Origin: Pseudomonas sp. FeN3W
Lineage (GTDB): Bacteria; Pseudomonadota; Gammaproteobacteria; Pseudomonadales; Pseudomonadaceae
DNA length: 64,000 bases
NCBI GenBank assembly: GCA_030263805.2
Contig: CP136010.1
Coordinates: forward strand, 4,851,001-4,915,000
Reading direction: 5' to 3'
Shown here: piece after piece, positions 24,922-33,872 of the stretch
How positions within the stretch are numbered: position 1 is the stretch's first letter
Layout: each line of letters starts with the position of its first letter
Notes under the pieces: model-generated
Databases searched by the model: none
What the model was told of the DNA's origin: nothing
The model's input: the letters and a program-made list of their open reading frames with translations, nothing else
Made by a program: the position numbers and the translations under genes

Positions 24922-26310
24922 TCAGAGGATGACCTTGTCGCGAAGTTTCTCGGCCGCTTGCTGCAGTGCCTGAATCACGCGCTCCTTGTCGAAGTTCTGC
25001 ACGCCGTTGGTATCCAGGTACATGGAGAAGCCGGGGAGTTCGTGCTCGACGAAACTGCAGGTGGCGCCAAGGTCGCGGCGGAAGTCCACCACCTGGTAGA
25101 TCTGCACCGGGCGGGAGAAACCCTTGACCGCGATCTGGCCCTTGTCGCGGCACATGATGACGTCCTTGATCAGCGAATAGGTTTCGTGGGAGATCAGGAT
25201 CTCGCTGGCCTCGGCGGCGCTTTCAAGACGGCTGGCCAGGTTCACTTCGCGCCCGATGATGGTGTAATCCATGCGCGTATCGGCGCCGAAGTTGCCCACC
25301 GTGCAATAACCGGTGTTGATGCCCATGCGGATTTCCATGGGTTTGGTAATGCCCTGTGCGCGCCATTGCTGGCGCAGCACCTTCATGTGTTTGCGCATGG
25401 CGATGGCCATGGAAACCGCTGCCACCGCGTCTTTCTTGGCACCCTGGCTAGAAGGGTCACCGAAGAACACCATCACGCAGTCGCCGACGAACTTGTCGAT
25501 GGTGCCACCGTACTTCAGGGCAATCTTCGACATCTCGTTTAGGTAGTTGTTGAGCAGGTCGGTAAGGGCCTCAGCCTCCAGTTCCTCGGCCAGCTCGGTG
25601 AATCCCTTGATGTCGGAGAAGAACACGGTGAGCCGCTTGCGCTGGGTTTCCAGGCGAACGCTGCGCTTGCCGGTGAAGATCGACTCCCACACCTGGGGCG
25701 AGAGGTACTTGGCGAGGTTGCGTGCCAGACGCGCGGCCTTGGCCTGCTCCGTTTCGATCTCCTTGCGCGCCTGGGCGAGGCGCTGGCCCTGCTGGTGCAC
25801 GAAGTAGGCGGTGGCGCATATGTAAAAGGTCGTGAACAGGATGCTCACCAGAGAAACCAGTGGCGGTGTGGTACCGCGGTAGCTCAGGGGCACGACGAGA
25901 GATGCCAGGCCGACCCCGACACCCACGCAGATCAGCGAGATGGCGAGGTTGCGCAGGCTGCCGCTCACCAGCGCGCTGAAGCTGAGTGTCAGCAGAAACA
26001 TCAGGCTGGGCACGATCGAAAAACCGAGCAGCAATATGCCGCCACCGGCGTTCAAGGCATCCAGGCAGAGCAGAACCTGCGCTGTGCGCTCGGGATGATC
26101 GCGCTTGAAGCGATAGCTCAGGTGATAGGCCAGGTGCGGATAGAGCAGGGCGTACGGCACCATCCACAGCAGGTCCATCGAGAAATACTGGGTGTAGGTA
26201 CCAGCTGCAAGCGTGGCGGCGCAGATCAGGTAGGCGAGCACGCGGGAGTAGTACTCGCGCAACGGGCGAGTGGCGAGGCCATTGCGGCGCTCAACCGGAG
26301 TGGAAGTCAT
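24922..26310 (-). CDS. cyaB: Class III adenylate cyclase CyaB with MASE2 membrane domain
   Basis: A 462-residue protein. The N-terminal MASE2 sensor has about six helices (residues 22-172), followed by a coiled linker ('QARKEIETEQAKAARLARNLAKYLSPQVW') and a class III cyclase domain. Metal aspartates are D233 (FFSDIKGFTE) and D277 (FVGDCVMVFFGD), adenine-selecting residues K273 (GTIDKF) and D348 (MDYTIIG), and transition-state residues N357 and R361 (NLASRLE). All catalytic positions are present and specify ATP. In P. aeruginosa CyaB makes the cAMP that activates Vfr and virulence genes; the length and domain order match. The gene is monocistronic with no linked receptor. Confidence 0.92.
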   Translation of the reverse strand: MTSTPVERRNGLATRPLREYYSRVLAYLICAATLAAGTYTQYFSMDLLWMVPYALLYPHLAYHLSYRFKRDHPERTAQVLLCLDALNAGGGILLLGFSIVPSLMFLLTLSFSALVSGSLRNLAISLICVGVGVGLASLVVPLSYRGTTPPLVSLVSILFTTFYICATAYFVHQQGQRLAQARKEIETEQAKAARLARNLAKYLSPQVWESIFTGKRSVRLETQRKRLTVFFSDIKGFTELAEELEAEALTDLLNNYLNEMSKIALKYGGTIDKFVGDCVMVFFGDPSSQGAKKDAVAAVSMAIAMRKHMKVLRQQWRAQGITKPMEIRMGINTGYCTVGNFGADTRMDYTIIGREVNLASRLESAAEASEILISHETYSLIKDVIMCRDKGQIAVKGFSRPVQIYQVVDFRRDLGATCSFVEHELPGFSMYLDTNGVQNFDKERVIQALQQAAEKLRDKVIL

Positions 26311-26567
26311 GTGTGCGTACGATCCCTGGTAGTTTTTTCGACGCCGTTCTCTCGCGCCTTGCAGACTGACGCCAGGCTCGATCGACGGGTCACCCTGCGA
26401 AGGCGACAGCTTTCGAGCACATCAGCGACAGCCTCGCGATCACGGGGCCAGCTCGGCGATGGCCGGCCCGCGCGAAAGCCGTCAGATCATAACCAAGCAA
26501 CGCCGCATCGCCAAACCAGAGGATGAAAACAATGATGGCACCGGTCGGATAGCCGCTGTCATCAGGC

Positions 26568-26885
26568 TCAGAAGCGAATCCGGCCCGTCAGCATGTCCTT
26601 GAACATCACCCAGTCGCCGAGAAAGCTGTAGAGCGGATACTGGAATGTTGCCGGCCGGTTCTTCTCGAAGATGAAGTGGCCGACCCAGGCGAAGCCATAA
26701 CCGGCCACCGGCATCGCCAGCAACCAGAGCCACTGCTGGGTAAGGAGTGCGTAGCCAAGTATGCCAAGCACCAGCAGGCTACCGACGAAGTGCAGGCGAC
26801 GGCAGGTGGGGTTGCTGTGCTCGGCGAGATAGAACGGATAGAAATCGGCAAAGCGGCTGAAGCGTTCGGCGGTTTGCGTACTCAT
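26568..26885 (-). CDS. DUF962/Mpo1-like membrane protein
   Basis: A 105-residue protein with 'RFADFYPFYLAEHSNPTCRRLHFVGSLLVLGILGYALL' and 'GYGFAWVGHFIFEKNRPATFQYPLYSFLGDWVMFKDMLTGRI', both diagnostic of the DUF962/Mpo1 family. The conserved histidines (H19, H32, H65 region) are those proposed to bind iron in yeast Mpo1, which alpha-oxidises 2-hydroxy fatty acids. The start at 26885 has an ideal AGGAGGT site. Bacterial function is untested; fatty-acid metabolism is a family inference. Gaps of about 250 and 120 bases separate it from neighbours. Confidence 0.87.
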   Translation of the reverse strand: MSTQTAERFSRFADFYPFYLAEHSNPTCRRLHFVGSLLVLGILGYALLTQQWLWLLAMPVAGYGFAWVGHFIFEKNRPATFQYPLYSFLGDWVMFKDMLTGRIRF

Positions 26886-27010
26886 GGCGTACCTCCTGTT
26901 ATTGTCGCGCACAGACTAGTCATCGCTAACCTTGCGTGTCAGTGACAATCAGGGCCAGTTTAGTAGCCTTAGGCGCAGCTGCCCCACCTATCGAAGAACA
27001 AGAAAACCCC

Positions 27011-28024
27011 ATGACCGAACGCACCACTTCCTCGAGCTGGGCGCTGAGTATCGTCCAGGCTCTGGAATCCGCCGGGATCGATTGCCGCCAGTTGTTCATT
27101 GAGCTGCATCTGGACTATGCCGCTCTGGACGACCCCGACGCGCGCTTTGCCCAGGATGACATGACGCGCCTTTGGCAACGCGCGGTGGCGGTTTCCGGTG
27201 ACCCCGCCATTGGCCTGAACATGGCGCGCCAGGCGCGGCCGGCTGCACTGAACGTGGTCGGTTATGCACTGATGTCCAGCCGCAATCTCAAGGAAGGCTT
27301 CGCCAGATTGGTGCGCTACCAGCGGATCATCGCCGAGGGTGCCGATCTGGATTTCCAGCCCTGCGCACAGGGCTATCGGTTGAGTCTGACGATAATCGGC
27401 GACCGCTTGCCGCCAGCTAGGCAAAGTGCCGAAGGCTCCCTGGCAGGCTGCCTGACATTCTGCCGCTGGCTCACCGGAACGCCGTTGCTGCCGCTGGAAG
27501 TCAGCTTTCAGGGCCAACCGCCGGATGATCTGGAGCCCTATCGGCAGCTGTTCCAGGCACCTTTGCGCTTCGACGCGCGTCGCTACGCGTTGCTGTTTCG
27601 CGAAGAGGATGTGGAAATGCCGTTGCCGACCGCCAATGAAGCGCTGGCGCAATTGCATGATCGTTTCGCCGGTGAGTACCTCTCGCGCTTCTCCGACAGC
27701 AAAGTTATGCATCGCGCGCGGCAGATACTCTGTCGATTGCTGCCGCAGGGCGAGCCCAGGCGCGAAGTCGTGGCGCAGGCGCTGTGCCTGTCGGAGCGCA
27801 CCCTGCAGCGGCGTCTGCAGGAGGAGGGCAGCAGCTTCCAGCAATTGCTCGACGATACGCGTCGCGATCTGGCGGTGCAGCACCTCGCCCAGCCGGACCT
27901 GGCGCCGCTGGAAATCGCCTATCTGCTTGGCTTTGCCGATCCGAGCAATTTTTACCGGGCGTTCAAGCGCTGGTTCGGCGTCACGCCCGGCGAATACCGT
28001 CTGGCCGCGCGCTCACGCCAGTAG
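27011..28024 (+). CDS. AraC-family regulator with Arabinose_bd-type N-terminal domain
   Basis: A 337-residue regulator of the OruR/ArgR-like 'AraC_binding/Arabinose_bd' type: the N-terminal 200 residues include 'DDMTRLWQRAVAVSGDPAIGLNMARQARPAALNVVGYALMSSRNLKEG', a fingerprint of this subgroup. The C-terminal domain has 'RREVVAQALCLSERTLQRRLQEEGSSFQQLLDDTRRDLAVQHL' and 'LEIAYLLGFADPSNFYRAFKRWFGVTPGEYR'. I chose the ATG at 27011; the open frame upstream runs through the divergent promoter. Subgroup members often sense small metabolites. Neither neighbour (DUF962, DUF808) gives a clue to its target. Confidence 0.87.
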   Translation: MTERTTSSSWALSIVQALESAGIDCRQLFIELHLDYAALDDPDARFAQDDMTRLWQRAVAVSGDPAIGLNMARQARPAALNVVGYALMSSRNLKEGFARLVRYQRIIAEGADLDFQPCAQGYRLSLTIIGDRLPPARQSAEGSLAGCLTFCRWLTGTPLLPLEVSFQGQPPDDLEPYRQLFQAPLRFDARRYALLFREEDVEMPLPTANEALAQLHDRFAGEYLSRFSDSKVMHRARQILCRLLPQGEPRREVVAQALCLSERTLQRRLQEEGSSFQQLLDDTRRDLAVQHLAQPDLAPLEIAYLLGFADPSNFYRAFKRWFGVTPGEYRLAARSRQ

Positions 28025-28103
28025 GAACCTGTGAAAGCCCACATAGCCTTAGCTAGAGCAGATCGGTTACTTATATGCGCCTTTCCATGATGGAGTGACC
28101 CAA

Positions 28104-29036
28104 TTGGCCACCAGCCTGCTCGCGTTAATAGACGATATTGCGACCGTACTCGACGACGTCTCGCTCATGACCAAGGTGGCGGCCAAGAAGACCGCTGGCG
28201 TACTGGGCGACGACCTGGCACTCAATGCGCAGCAGGTGACCGGGGTGAATGCCGACCGGGAACTGCCTGTGGTGTGGGCAGTGGCCAAGGGCTCGTTTCG
28301 CAACAAGGCGATCCTGGTCCCCGCTGCGCTGCTGATCAGTGCCTTTCTGCCCTGGGCAATCACACCGCTGTTGATGCTCGGCGGCGCCTTTCTCTGTTAC
28401 GAGGGGTTCGAGAAGCTGGCGCACCGCTTTCTTCATAGCGATGACAGCGATCACGCGGAGACGGTGAAGGCGCTCGCCGACCCGTCCGTGGACATGGTGG
28501 CGTTCGAGAAGAAAAAGATCAGCGGCGCGGTGCGTACTGACTTCATCCTCTCCGCCGAAATCATCGCCATCACCCTCGGCACGGTCGCGGCCGCGTCGTT
28601 CAGTCAGCAGGTCATGGTTCTGGTGGGCATCGCCATCCTGATGACGATAGGCGTCTATGGGCTGGTAGCCGCCATCGTCAAGCTCGACGATCTTGGTCTG
28701 GCCCTGAGCAAGCGGGCCAGCGGTGTGGCCAGCGCCATCGGGCGAGGCATTCTGAGCGTCGCGCCGTGGCTGATGAAGTCGCTGTCGGTCATCGGCACCG
28801 CGGCGATGTTCATGGTGGGCGGCGGCATCCTCACCCACGGCATTCGCGCCGTGCATCATTTCATCGAGAACAGCACCCACGAAGCGCTCGGACTGCCCTA
28901 TATCGGAGCGGTACTCGGCGGCCTGTTGCCGACGCTGCTCGACGCCGCATTCGGCATCGTCGCCGGCGGCGTGGTATTGGCGTTGGTTACGCTTGGCGGC
29001 CGGCTGTTCAAGCGCGGCTCCGGCGCCGCGGCCTGA
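28104..29036 (+). CDS. DUF808/YedI-family inner-membrane protein
   Basis: A 310-residue membrane protein closely resembling E. coli YedI: 'LLALIDDIATVLDDVSLMTKVAAKKTAGVLGDDLALNAQQVTG' and 'PWAITPLLMLGGAFLCYEGFEK' are near-identical to the family. Start: TTG at 28104, because TGGAG (28091-28095) sits eight bases before it and the resulting N-terminus (M)ATSLLALIDD aligns with YedI; the in-frame GTG at 28095 overlaps the ribosome site itself. Function unknown. It is convergent with the Trk gene, whose stop is two bases beyond this one. Confidence 0.87.
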   Translation: MATSLLALIDDIATVLDDVSLMTKVAAKKTAGVLGDDLALNAQQVTGVNADRELPVVWAVAKGSFRNKAILVPAALLISAFLPWAITPLLMLGGAFLCYEGFEKLAHRFLHSDDSDHAETVKALADPSVDMVAFEKKKISGAVRTDFILSAEIIAITLGTVAAASFSQQVMVLVGIAILMTIGVYGLVAAIVKLDDLGLALSKRASGVASAIGRGILSVAPWLMKSLSVIGTAAMFMVGGGILTHGIRAVHHFIENSTHEALGLPYIGAVLGGLLPTLLDAAFGIVAGGVVLALVTLGGRLFKRGSGAAA

Positions 29037-29037
29037 G

Positions 29038-30489
29038 TCAGTGGCGCCAGAAGGCCGGGGTCAGCAGCACCAGCACCGTGATGATCTCCAGGCGTCCCAG
29101 TAGCATGCCGATCGACAGCAGCCATTTTGCCGTGTCGGGCAGTGTGGAGAAGTTGCCGGCTGGCCCGATGATCTCGCCCAGCCCCGGGCCGACGTTGCAG
29201 ACCGCGGTCGCCGCGCCCGTGAGCGCGGTGATCGGGTCGAGGCCGAGGAGCGCCAGGCACAGCGCCAGCACGCCGATGGTCATGGTGATGAAGAAGGAAA
29301 AGGTCAGGATCGAGCGAACGATTTCTTCGTCCAGGTTGTGCCCGTTGTACTGCTGGCGGATTACCGCGCGGGGGTGAATCAGCTGCTTGAAGTTGGCGCG
29401 TAGCAGCGAGTAGGCCACCTGGAAGCGGAACATCTTCAGCCCGCCTGACGTCGAGCCCGAGCAGCCGCCGACGAAGGTCAGGTAGAAGAATGCCATGACG
29501 GCGAAACCGCCCCACTGGGTGTAGTCATCCACCGCGAAACCGGTCGTGGTAACCACGGAAACCACGCTGAAGGTCACGATGCGCAGTGCATCCAGCGCCG
29601 GAATGTCATTGTTCAGCCAATACCAGCCGCTGAACAGCACGCTGGTGATGGTGAGCATCAGGACGAAGCCTCGCACCTGCTGATCCTTGAGCAGCGCCGT
29701 GCGATGGCCTCGCAGCGTCATCACGTAAAGGGTGAACGGCAGACTGCCGAGCAGCATGAAGAATACTGCGACCCAGTGCGCGGACGGCCCGAACTTGCCC
29801 ATCGATGCATCGGAGGTGGAAAAGCCGCCAGTGGCGACGGTCGACATCGCATGGTTTATGGCATCGAACATGCTCATGCCGGTCAACAGGAAGGCCAGAA
29901 ACGCGGCGACGGTAAACGTCACGTAGATGACCAGCAGGTACTGCCCGGCCACGTGCGAGCGCGGCATCACCTTCTCCGACCAGTCCGAGGACTCGGTCTG
30001 GAACAGCCTCATGCCACCGACTCGCAGCAGCGGCAGAATCGCGATCGCCATGCCGATGAAGCCGATGCCACCCAGCCAGTGCAGCAGCGAGCGCCACATC
30101 AGCAGCCCGGGCGATGCTCTATCCAGTCCCGAGAGCACGGTGGCGCCAGTGGTGGTGATACCGGACATAGTTTCGAAGAAGGCGTCCGAATAGCTGATGT
30201 GCTGAATCAGCATCAGCGGCAAGGCGGCGAAACAGCAGACCACCACCCAGCTGATCGTGGTCAGGAAGTACATGTCGCGCGGCCGCAGGTTGGTGTTGGC
30301 TGGTCTACCCGGTGCGACAAGGGCGAAGCCGCAGGAGAAGGTGATCAGGCTGCCCCAGATGAATGCCTGCAGGTCATCGGTGCGTTCGAATGCCAGCAGG
30401 GTCAGCATCGGAATGATCATGCTGACGGCCAGGGTGATCAGGAAAATGCCGAGGATAAAACCGATGATGCGTAAGGTCGGCAGGGCCAT
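29038..30489 (-). CDS. trkH: TrkH/TrkI-type potassium transporter membrane subunit
   Basis: A 483-residue transporter of the Trk/Ktr/HKT superfamily. The four pore-loop regions appear in order: 'ETMSGITTTGATVLSGLD', 'HAMSTVATGGFSTSDASMG', 'FSVVSVVTTTGFAVDDY' and 'AATAVCNVGPGLGEIIGP', with the glycine filter residues conserved; 'TFVGGCSGSTSGGLKMFRF' precedes the third helix pair. It imports K+ with the cytoplasmic TrkA gate, which is not encoded in this window. The start ATG 30489 (MALPTLRIIGF) is the family start; the frame remains open upstream. The gene is divergent from the YkgJ-family gene. Confidence 0.92.
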   Translation of the reverse strand: MALPTLRIIGFILGIFLITLAVSMIIPMLTLLAFERTDDLQAFIWGSLITFSCGFALVAPGRPANTNLRPRDMYFLTTISWVVVCCFAALPLMLIQHISYSDAFFETMSGITTTGATVLSGLDRASPGLLMWRSLLHWLGGIGFIGMAIAILPLLRVGGMRLFQTESSDWSEKVMPRSHVAGQYLLVIYVTFTVAAFLAFLLTGMSMFDAINHAMSTVATGGFSTSDASMGKFGPSAHWVAVFFMLLGSLPFTLYVMTLRGHRTALLKDQQVRGFVLMLTITSVLFSGWYWLNNDIPALDALRIVTFSVVSVVTTTGFAVDDYTQWGGFAVMAFFYLTFVGGCSGSTSGGLKMFRFQVAYSLLRANFKQLIHPRAVIRQQYNGHNLDEEIVRSILTFSFFITMTIGVLALCLALLGLDPITALTGAATAVCNVGPGLGEIIGPAGNFSTLPDTAKWLLSIGMLLGRLEIITVLVLLTPAFWRH

Positions 30490-30677
30490 GTAGAGGGTGC
30501 TCGGCACGGTGAAAGAGGGCGGACATTCTACTCGCGTCGCTCCGCCAGTAAACCGCCCGACGGCTGGTAGAAAAATGTTTTCTCGGCAGCCGTGGAGCCT
30601 CTTCCCAAGCGCAGCGCCATGAATAGAATAGCCGCCCGGGCGCCGGCCCATTTCCGGTCTCTGGGTGTTCACCTTCC

Positions 30678-31049
30678 ATGTCAATCGACAATCCCTGCCT
30701 CACGTGCGGCGCCTGCTGCGCGTACTTTCGTGTGTCCTTCTATTTTGGTGAATGCGTTTCTGCCGGCGGTGCGGTGCCGGACCAGCTGACAGTTCAGGTT
30801 TCGCCGTTCCATGTGGCCATGCTCGGGACCGAGAGCAAACCTGCGCGCTGCGTCGGACTGCTGGGCGATGTCGGTTGCGGCGTGCGCTGCAGCATGTACG
30901 AGCAGCGTTCGAGCACCTGCCGCGAATTCGAGGCGTCCTGGGAGAACGGCGAGCACAATGCGCATTGCGACGCGGCGCGGGCGGCACACGGCCTGCCACC
31001 GCTGGTGCCGCCGCTGCAGCCGCAGCTCTCGCCGGATCGGGTGGCTTGA
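30678..31049 (+). CDS. YkgJ-family cysteine-cluster protein
   Basis: A 123-residue protein with the zinc/iron-chelating cysteine pattern of the YkgJ family: CLTCGACC at the start (C7, C10, C13, C14), then Cys in 'GECVS', 'ARCVGLLGDVGCGVRCSMYEQRSSTCREFE' and 'AHCDAAR'. Length is normal. Metal binding is predicted from the family; function is unknown. Its stop at 31047-31049 is one base from repeat R3. Confidence 0.85.
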   Translation: MSIDNPCLTCGACCAYFRVSFYFGECVSAGGAVPDQLTVQVSPFHVAMLGTESKPARCVGLLGDVGCGVRCSMYEQRSSTCREFEASWENGEHNAHCDAARAAHGLPPLVPPLQPQLSPDRVA

Positions 31050-31050
31050 C

Positions 31051-31216
31051 CTGGTGGGCTGTTTGGTAAGTTCGGTTGGTCAATTGCGGCGACCATGGCC
31101 CCGATACTGTGTTGCTGCTCCTTGCCATGAGCCCCGCCATGACTCGTCGCAGCGCCTTGTCTCGGAGCCATGTTCATCGGAACTTGCCTCAGCCAACTCA
31201 CTGCACGGGCCACCAG
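31051..31216. repeat. Dispersed MITE-like repeat, copy R3
   Basis: 166 bases, ends CTGGTGG / CCACCAG inverted. It follows R1 closely (GCTGTTTGGTAAGTTCGG, TTGGTCAATTGCGG, GATACTGTGTTGCTGCTCC) but carries about 35 extra bases in the middle (ATGAGCCCCGCCATGACTCG...) before TTGTCTCGGAGCCATGTTC. It lies between the YkgJ gene and the nitroreductase, immediately after the YkgJ stop codon. Confidence 0.8.
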
Positions 31217-31312
31217 CGCCGGCCGGCGCGTTGTTTGCGCTGTCGGCCGGCCATCACTCGCGGTACGTCGCCAACACCCTCTAGAATGTCCGACCCTTTC
31301 AGGAGGTAATGG

Positions 31313-31876
31313 ATGGACGCTCTGGACCTGTTGCTCAACCGCGTATCTGTCACTCGCCTATGCGAGCCGGCACCCGATGCCGATCAACTCGATCTGCTTT
31401 TTCGTGCAGCCTTGCGTGCGCCGGATCACGGCCAGTTGCACCCCTGGCGCTTCCTGACCGTCGAGGGCGATGCGCGCGGCAAGCTCGGTGAGCTGTTTGC
31501 CGACGCTCTGCAGGCCCGGCAGACCGATGCCTCGGACGAAGCGCTGCAGAAGGCGCGCAACATGCCGCTGCGTGCGCCGATGCTGATCGTGGTGATCGCC
31601 AGTCCGAAGGCGCACCCGAAAGTCCCGGAAGGCGAACAGTTACTGGCTGCCGGCTGCGCGGCGCATGGTCTGCTGTTGGCCGCCCATGCCCAGGGGATTG
31701 GCGCGGTGTGGCGCACCGGTGAGTTCGCCTATGACCCGCATGTAATGAAGGGGCTGGGCCTGGCCGAGCAGGAACGTCTGCTGGGCTTCCTGTACCTGGG
31801 CACGCCGGAGGGCCGCATCCGTAGCGCCCCGGTGCTCGAGCCCGAGGCTTTCGTCAACGGCTGGAACGGTCAGTGA
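31313..31876 (+). CDS. NAD(P)H nitroreductase, YdjA-like
   Basis: A 187-residue FMN-dependent nitroreductase of the short YdjA type: 'LDLLLNRVSVTRLCEPAPDADQLDLLFRAALRAPDHGQLHPWRFL' carries the FMN-binding R-x-S/T region, and 'GAVWRTGEFAYDPHVMKGLGL' plus 'GFLYLGTPEG' complete the fold. AGGAGG lies just before ATG 31313. The stop overlaps that of cpxA (convergent) by seven bases. Substrate unknown. Confidence 0.9.
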   Translation: MDALDLLLNRVSVTRLCEPAPDADQLDLLFRAALRAPDHGQLHPWRFLTVEGDARGKLGELFADALQARQTDASDEALQKARNMPLRAPMLIVVIASPKAHPKVPEGEQLLAAGCAAHGLLLAAHAQGIGAVWRTGEFAYDPHVMKGLGLAEQERLLGFLYLGTPEGRIRSAPVLEPEAFVNGWNGQ

Positions 31877-33228
31877 TGGCTCTGAATCTCTGACACCGTG
31901 CCTACAGCGTTTGCCAACGGCAGACGCAGGCTCGCGATGAAGCCGCCATCGGGGTGGTTGACCAGCTGCAGCTGGCCACCGTGGCGCTCGGCCGCACGGC
32001 GTGCGATGGCCAATCCGAGGCCATGTCCGGCGGCCGTTTGTCCTGGCGCTCGGAAGAAGGGTTGGCTCAGTTGCGGCAGGTGTTCGTCGGCGACTCCTGG
32101 CCCGTGGTCGCGCACACTCAGTACCAGCTCGTCACCGTCGCGCTGCGCGCGCAGCTCCACGGGCACGCCCTCGGGGTTGAAGCGCAGGGCGTTGCGCAAC
32201 AGATTGTCCAGTGCGCGTTCGAGCATTTCCGTCCAACCTGTGAATGCCAGGCCAGGCTCGACCCGACCGTCGATACGTTGAGCGGGCGCGATGATGCGGG
32301 CGTTGTCCTTCAGTTGCTCGAACATTGCTGGCAGGTCGACGGCCGTTGCCGTGCCGGGTTCCGCATCCAGGCGGGATAGCTCGAGGATTTCGCTGATCAG
32401 CGCTTCCAGTCGATCGCATTCCTTGGCCAGTCGCGGCCAGATCACTTCGCGTTCGCTCGGGCTGGCGCGCTCGGCCAGTGCCTGGGCAATGCGCAGGCGC
32501 GCCAGCGGTGAGCGCAGTTCGTGGGATACGTCGCGCAGCAGCTGGCGCTGACTGCCGATCAGCGCCTGCAGCCGTGCGCCCATGCGGTTGAAATCGCTCG
32601 CCAGCACACCGAGCTCGTCGCGCCGTGTTGCCAGACGGGCGAGGGACTGCTGCTGATAGCTGGTCTGCCCTAGGTCGTGCACGGCACGGCGCAGGCGATC
32701 CAATGGGCGAGTGATGGATAGCGTCAGCAGCAGGCTGAAGCCGGTGAGTACCACCAGTGCGATGCCCAACGCGCTGAGCGGCCAGGCCAGACTGCCGCGA
32801 TGCCAGGCCTGCAGTTCGGGATAAGGAATGCGGTAGATGAACAGGTAGGTTTCACCGCTGGTCGGACTGGTGTAATCGGCGGTCAAGCGTCGCCAAGGCA
32901 GTGGGCGTTCGCGATCCTGATGGCGTGCCTCGAACGCGGCGGCGCGGGCGGAGAAAGTGCCGCGGACGATCGGTTGGCCGTTTTCCGCCAGCACCTGTAC
33001 ATCGACCCGCGCACGATGCCGGTGCTGTTCCAGCAAGCGCTGCGCAGCCTGCGGGCCCTGGCGCTCGTAGACCTCGGTCCAGGTTTCGGCAAGACCTTGC
33101 AGTGCCGGGTGGCGGCCGAGAATCCAGGCGTCCTGATTCAGCGCATGGCCGAGCAGCATGGCCAGGCCGGCAACCAGTGCAATGGCCAGCCAGAAGGTTG
33201 CGAGTATGCGCCAGAACAGTGATCGCAC
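31870..33228 (-). CDS. cpxA: CpxA-type envelope-stress sensor histidine kinase
   Basis: A 452-residue inner-membrane kinase: helix 1 (residues 6-28), a periplasmic sensor of about 115 residues, helix 2 (150-172), HAMP linker, dimerisation domain with phospho-acceptor H236 in 'VSHELRSPLARLRIAQ', and an ATPase domain with N-box 'DNLLRNALRFNPEG', 'DHGPGV' and 'GHGLGLAIARR'. Start: GTG at 33228, which has GGAGA seven bases upstream; a TTG six codons earlier has no ribosome site. Together with the CpxP-like protein and CpxR on the same strand it forms the Cpx locus, in the P. aeruginosa order cpxR - cpxP-like - cpxA. Confidence 0.9.
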   Translation of the reverse strand: MRSLFWRILATFWLAIALVAGLAMLLGHALNQDAWILGRHPALQGLAETWTEVYERQGPQAAQRLLEQHRHRARVDVQVLAENGQPIVRGTFSARAAAFEARHQDRERPLPWRRLTADYTSPTSGETYLFIYRIPYPELQAWHRGSLAWPLSALGIALVVLTGFSLLLTLSITRPLDRLRRAVHDLGQTSYQQQSLARLATRRDELGVLASDFNRMGARLQALIGSQRQLLRDVSHELRSPLARLRIAQALAERASPSEREVIWPRLAKECDRLEALISEILELSRLDAEPGTATAVDLPAMFEQLKDNARIIAPAQRIDGRVEPGLAFTGWTEMLERALDNLLRNALRFNPEGVPVELRAQRDGDELVLSVRDHGPGVADEHLPQLSQPFFRAPGQTAAGHGLGLAIARRAAERHGGQLQLVNHPDGGFIASLRLPLANAVGTVSEIQSHH

Positions 33229-33319
33229 TGGGTCTCTCCACGGCAAAGCCCGGCAGCTTCCACCGGCGCTCTGAACGCGTGGCGGAAGTTGTCGGGCGGG
33301 TTTTCAGAACGGGAGCAGA

Positions 33320-33733
33320 TCAGTTCTTCTGATCGCGGTCCGCTTTCCATTTGAGGAACTCTGCACGTTCGGCGCGCTTTTCTTCCATCTTCTTCATGCC
33401 TTCGTCGAAGGCCTTGTGCTGTTCGGGTTTGAGCAGCGCGCGCATGCTCTGGTGGGTCTTCTCGCGACTGGCGTCGAGATCGTTCTGCATGGCCTTGCGC
33501 TCGGCTTCGGGCAGCTTGTCGAGGTAGCGCTGGGTAATTTCCTGGCGCTGCCGCATCTGCTCGCCCATCAGCTTGCGCATTTCGCGCTGCTGTTCCTTAG
33601 TCAGGTCCAGATCCTGAAACATGTGCGGGGCATGCTTGCCAGCATGACGACCATCGTGCATGCCGCCGGGCATGGCGAAGGCGAGGGTCGGAACGGCAGC
33701 GGCGAACAGCAGGGCTACGAGTGATTTGCGCAT
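33320..33733 (-). CDS. cpxP: CpxP/Spy-like periplasmic protein
   Basis: A 137-residue secreted protein: signal peptide (LVALLFAAAVPTLAFA), a His/Met-rich start of the mature part (MPGGMHDGRHAGKHAPHM), then long charged helices with the LTxxQ-type repeats of the family ('LDLTKEQQREMRKLMGEQ', 'LLKPEQHKAFDEGMKKM'). These are typical of Spy/CpxP cradle-shaped chaperones that also restrain CpxA. The start at 33733 has GGAG upstream. A CpxR box about 120 bases upstream predicts induction by phosphorylated CpxR. The His-rich stretch could bind metal. Confidence 0.85.
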   Translation of the reverse strand: MRKSLVALLFAAAVPTLAFAMPGGMHDGRHAGKHAPHMFQDLDLTKEQQREMRKLMGEQMRQRQEITQRYLDKLPEAERKAMQNDLDASREKTHQSMRALLKPEQHKAFDEGMKKMEEKRAERAEFLKWKADRDQKN

Positions 33734-33851
33734 GTTGAAAACTCTCCTATGTAGGGAAACCGGCCGTCCCGCCGCGTCGCTCATTGGCGGCAGGTCTGTG
33801 ACCGGATGAGTTCAGTCTACGCAGGGCAAGGTCAAGGGCGGTCAGCCCAGG

Positions 33852-33867
33852 GTAAAGCCTCGGTAAA
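33852..33867. promoter_or_regulatory. CpxR box in front of the cpxP-like gene
   Basis: GTAAA at 33852-33856 and GTAAA at 33863-33867, separated by six bases (11-base pitch), match the CpxR consensus GTAAA-N(4-8)-GTAAA. It lies just after the cpxR stop codon and about 120 bases before the cpxP-like ATG, both read leftward (so the box appears as TTTAC-N6-TTTAC there). It predicts Cpx feedback on cpxP and perhaps cpxA. Confidence 0.75.
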
Positions 33868-33872
33868 GACGA

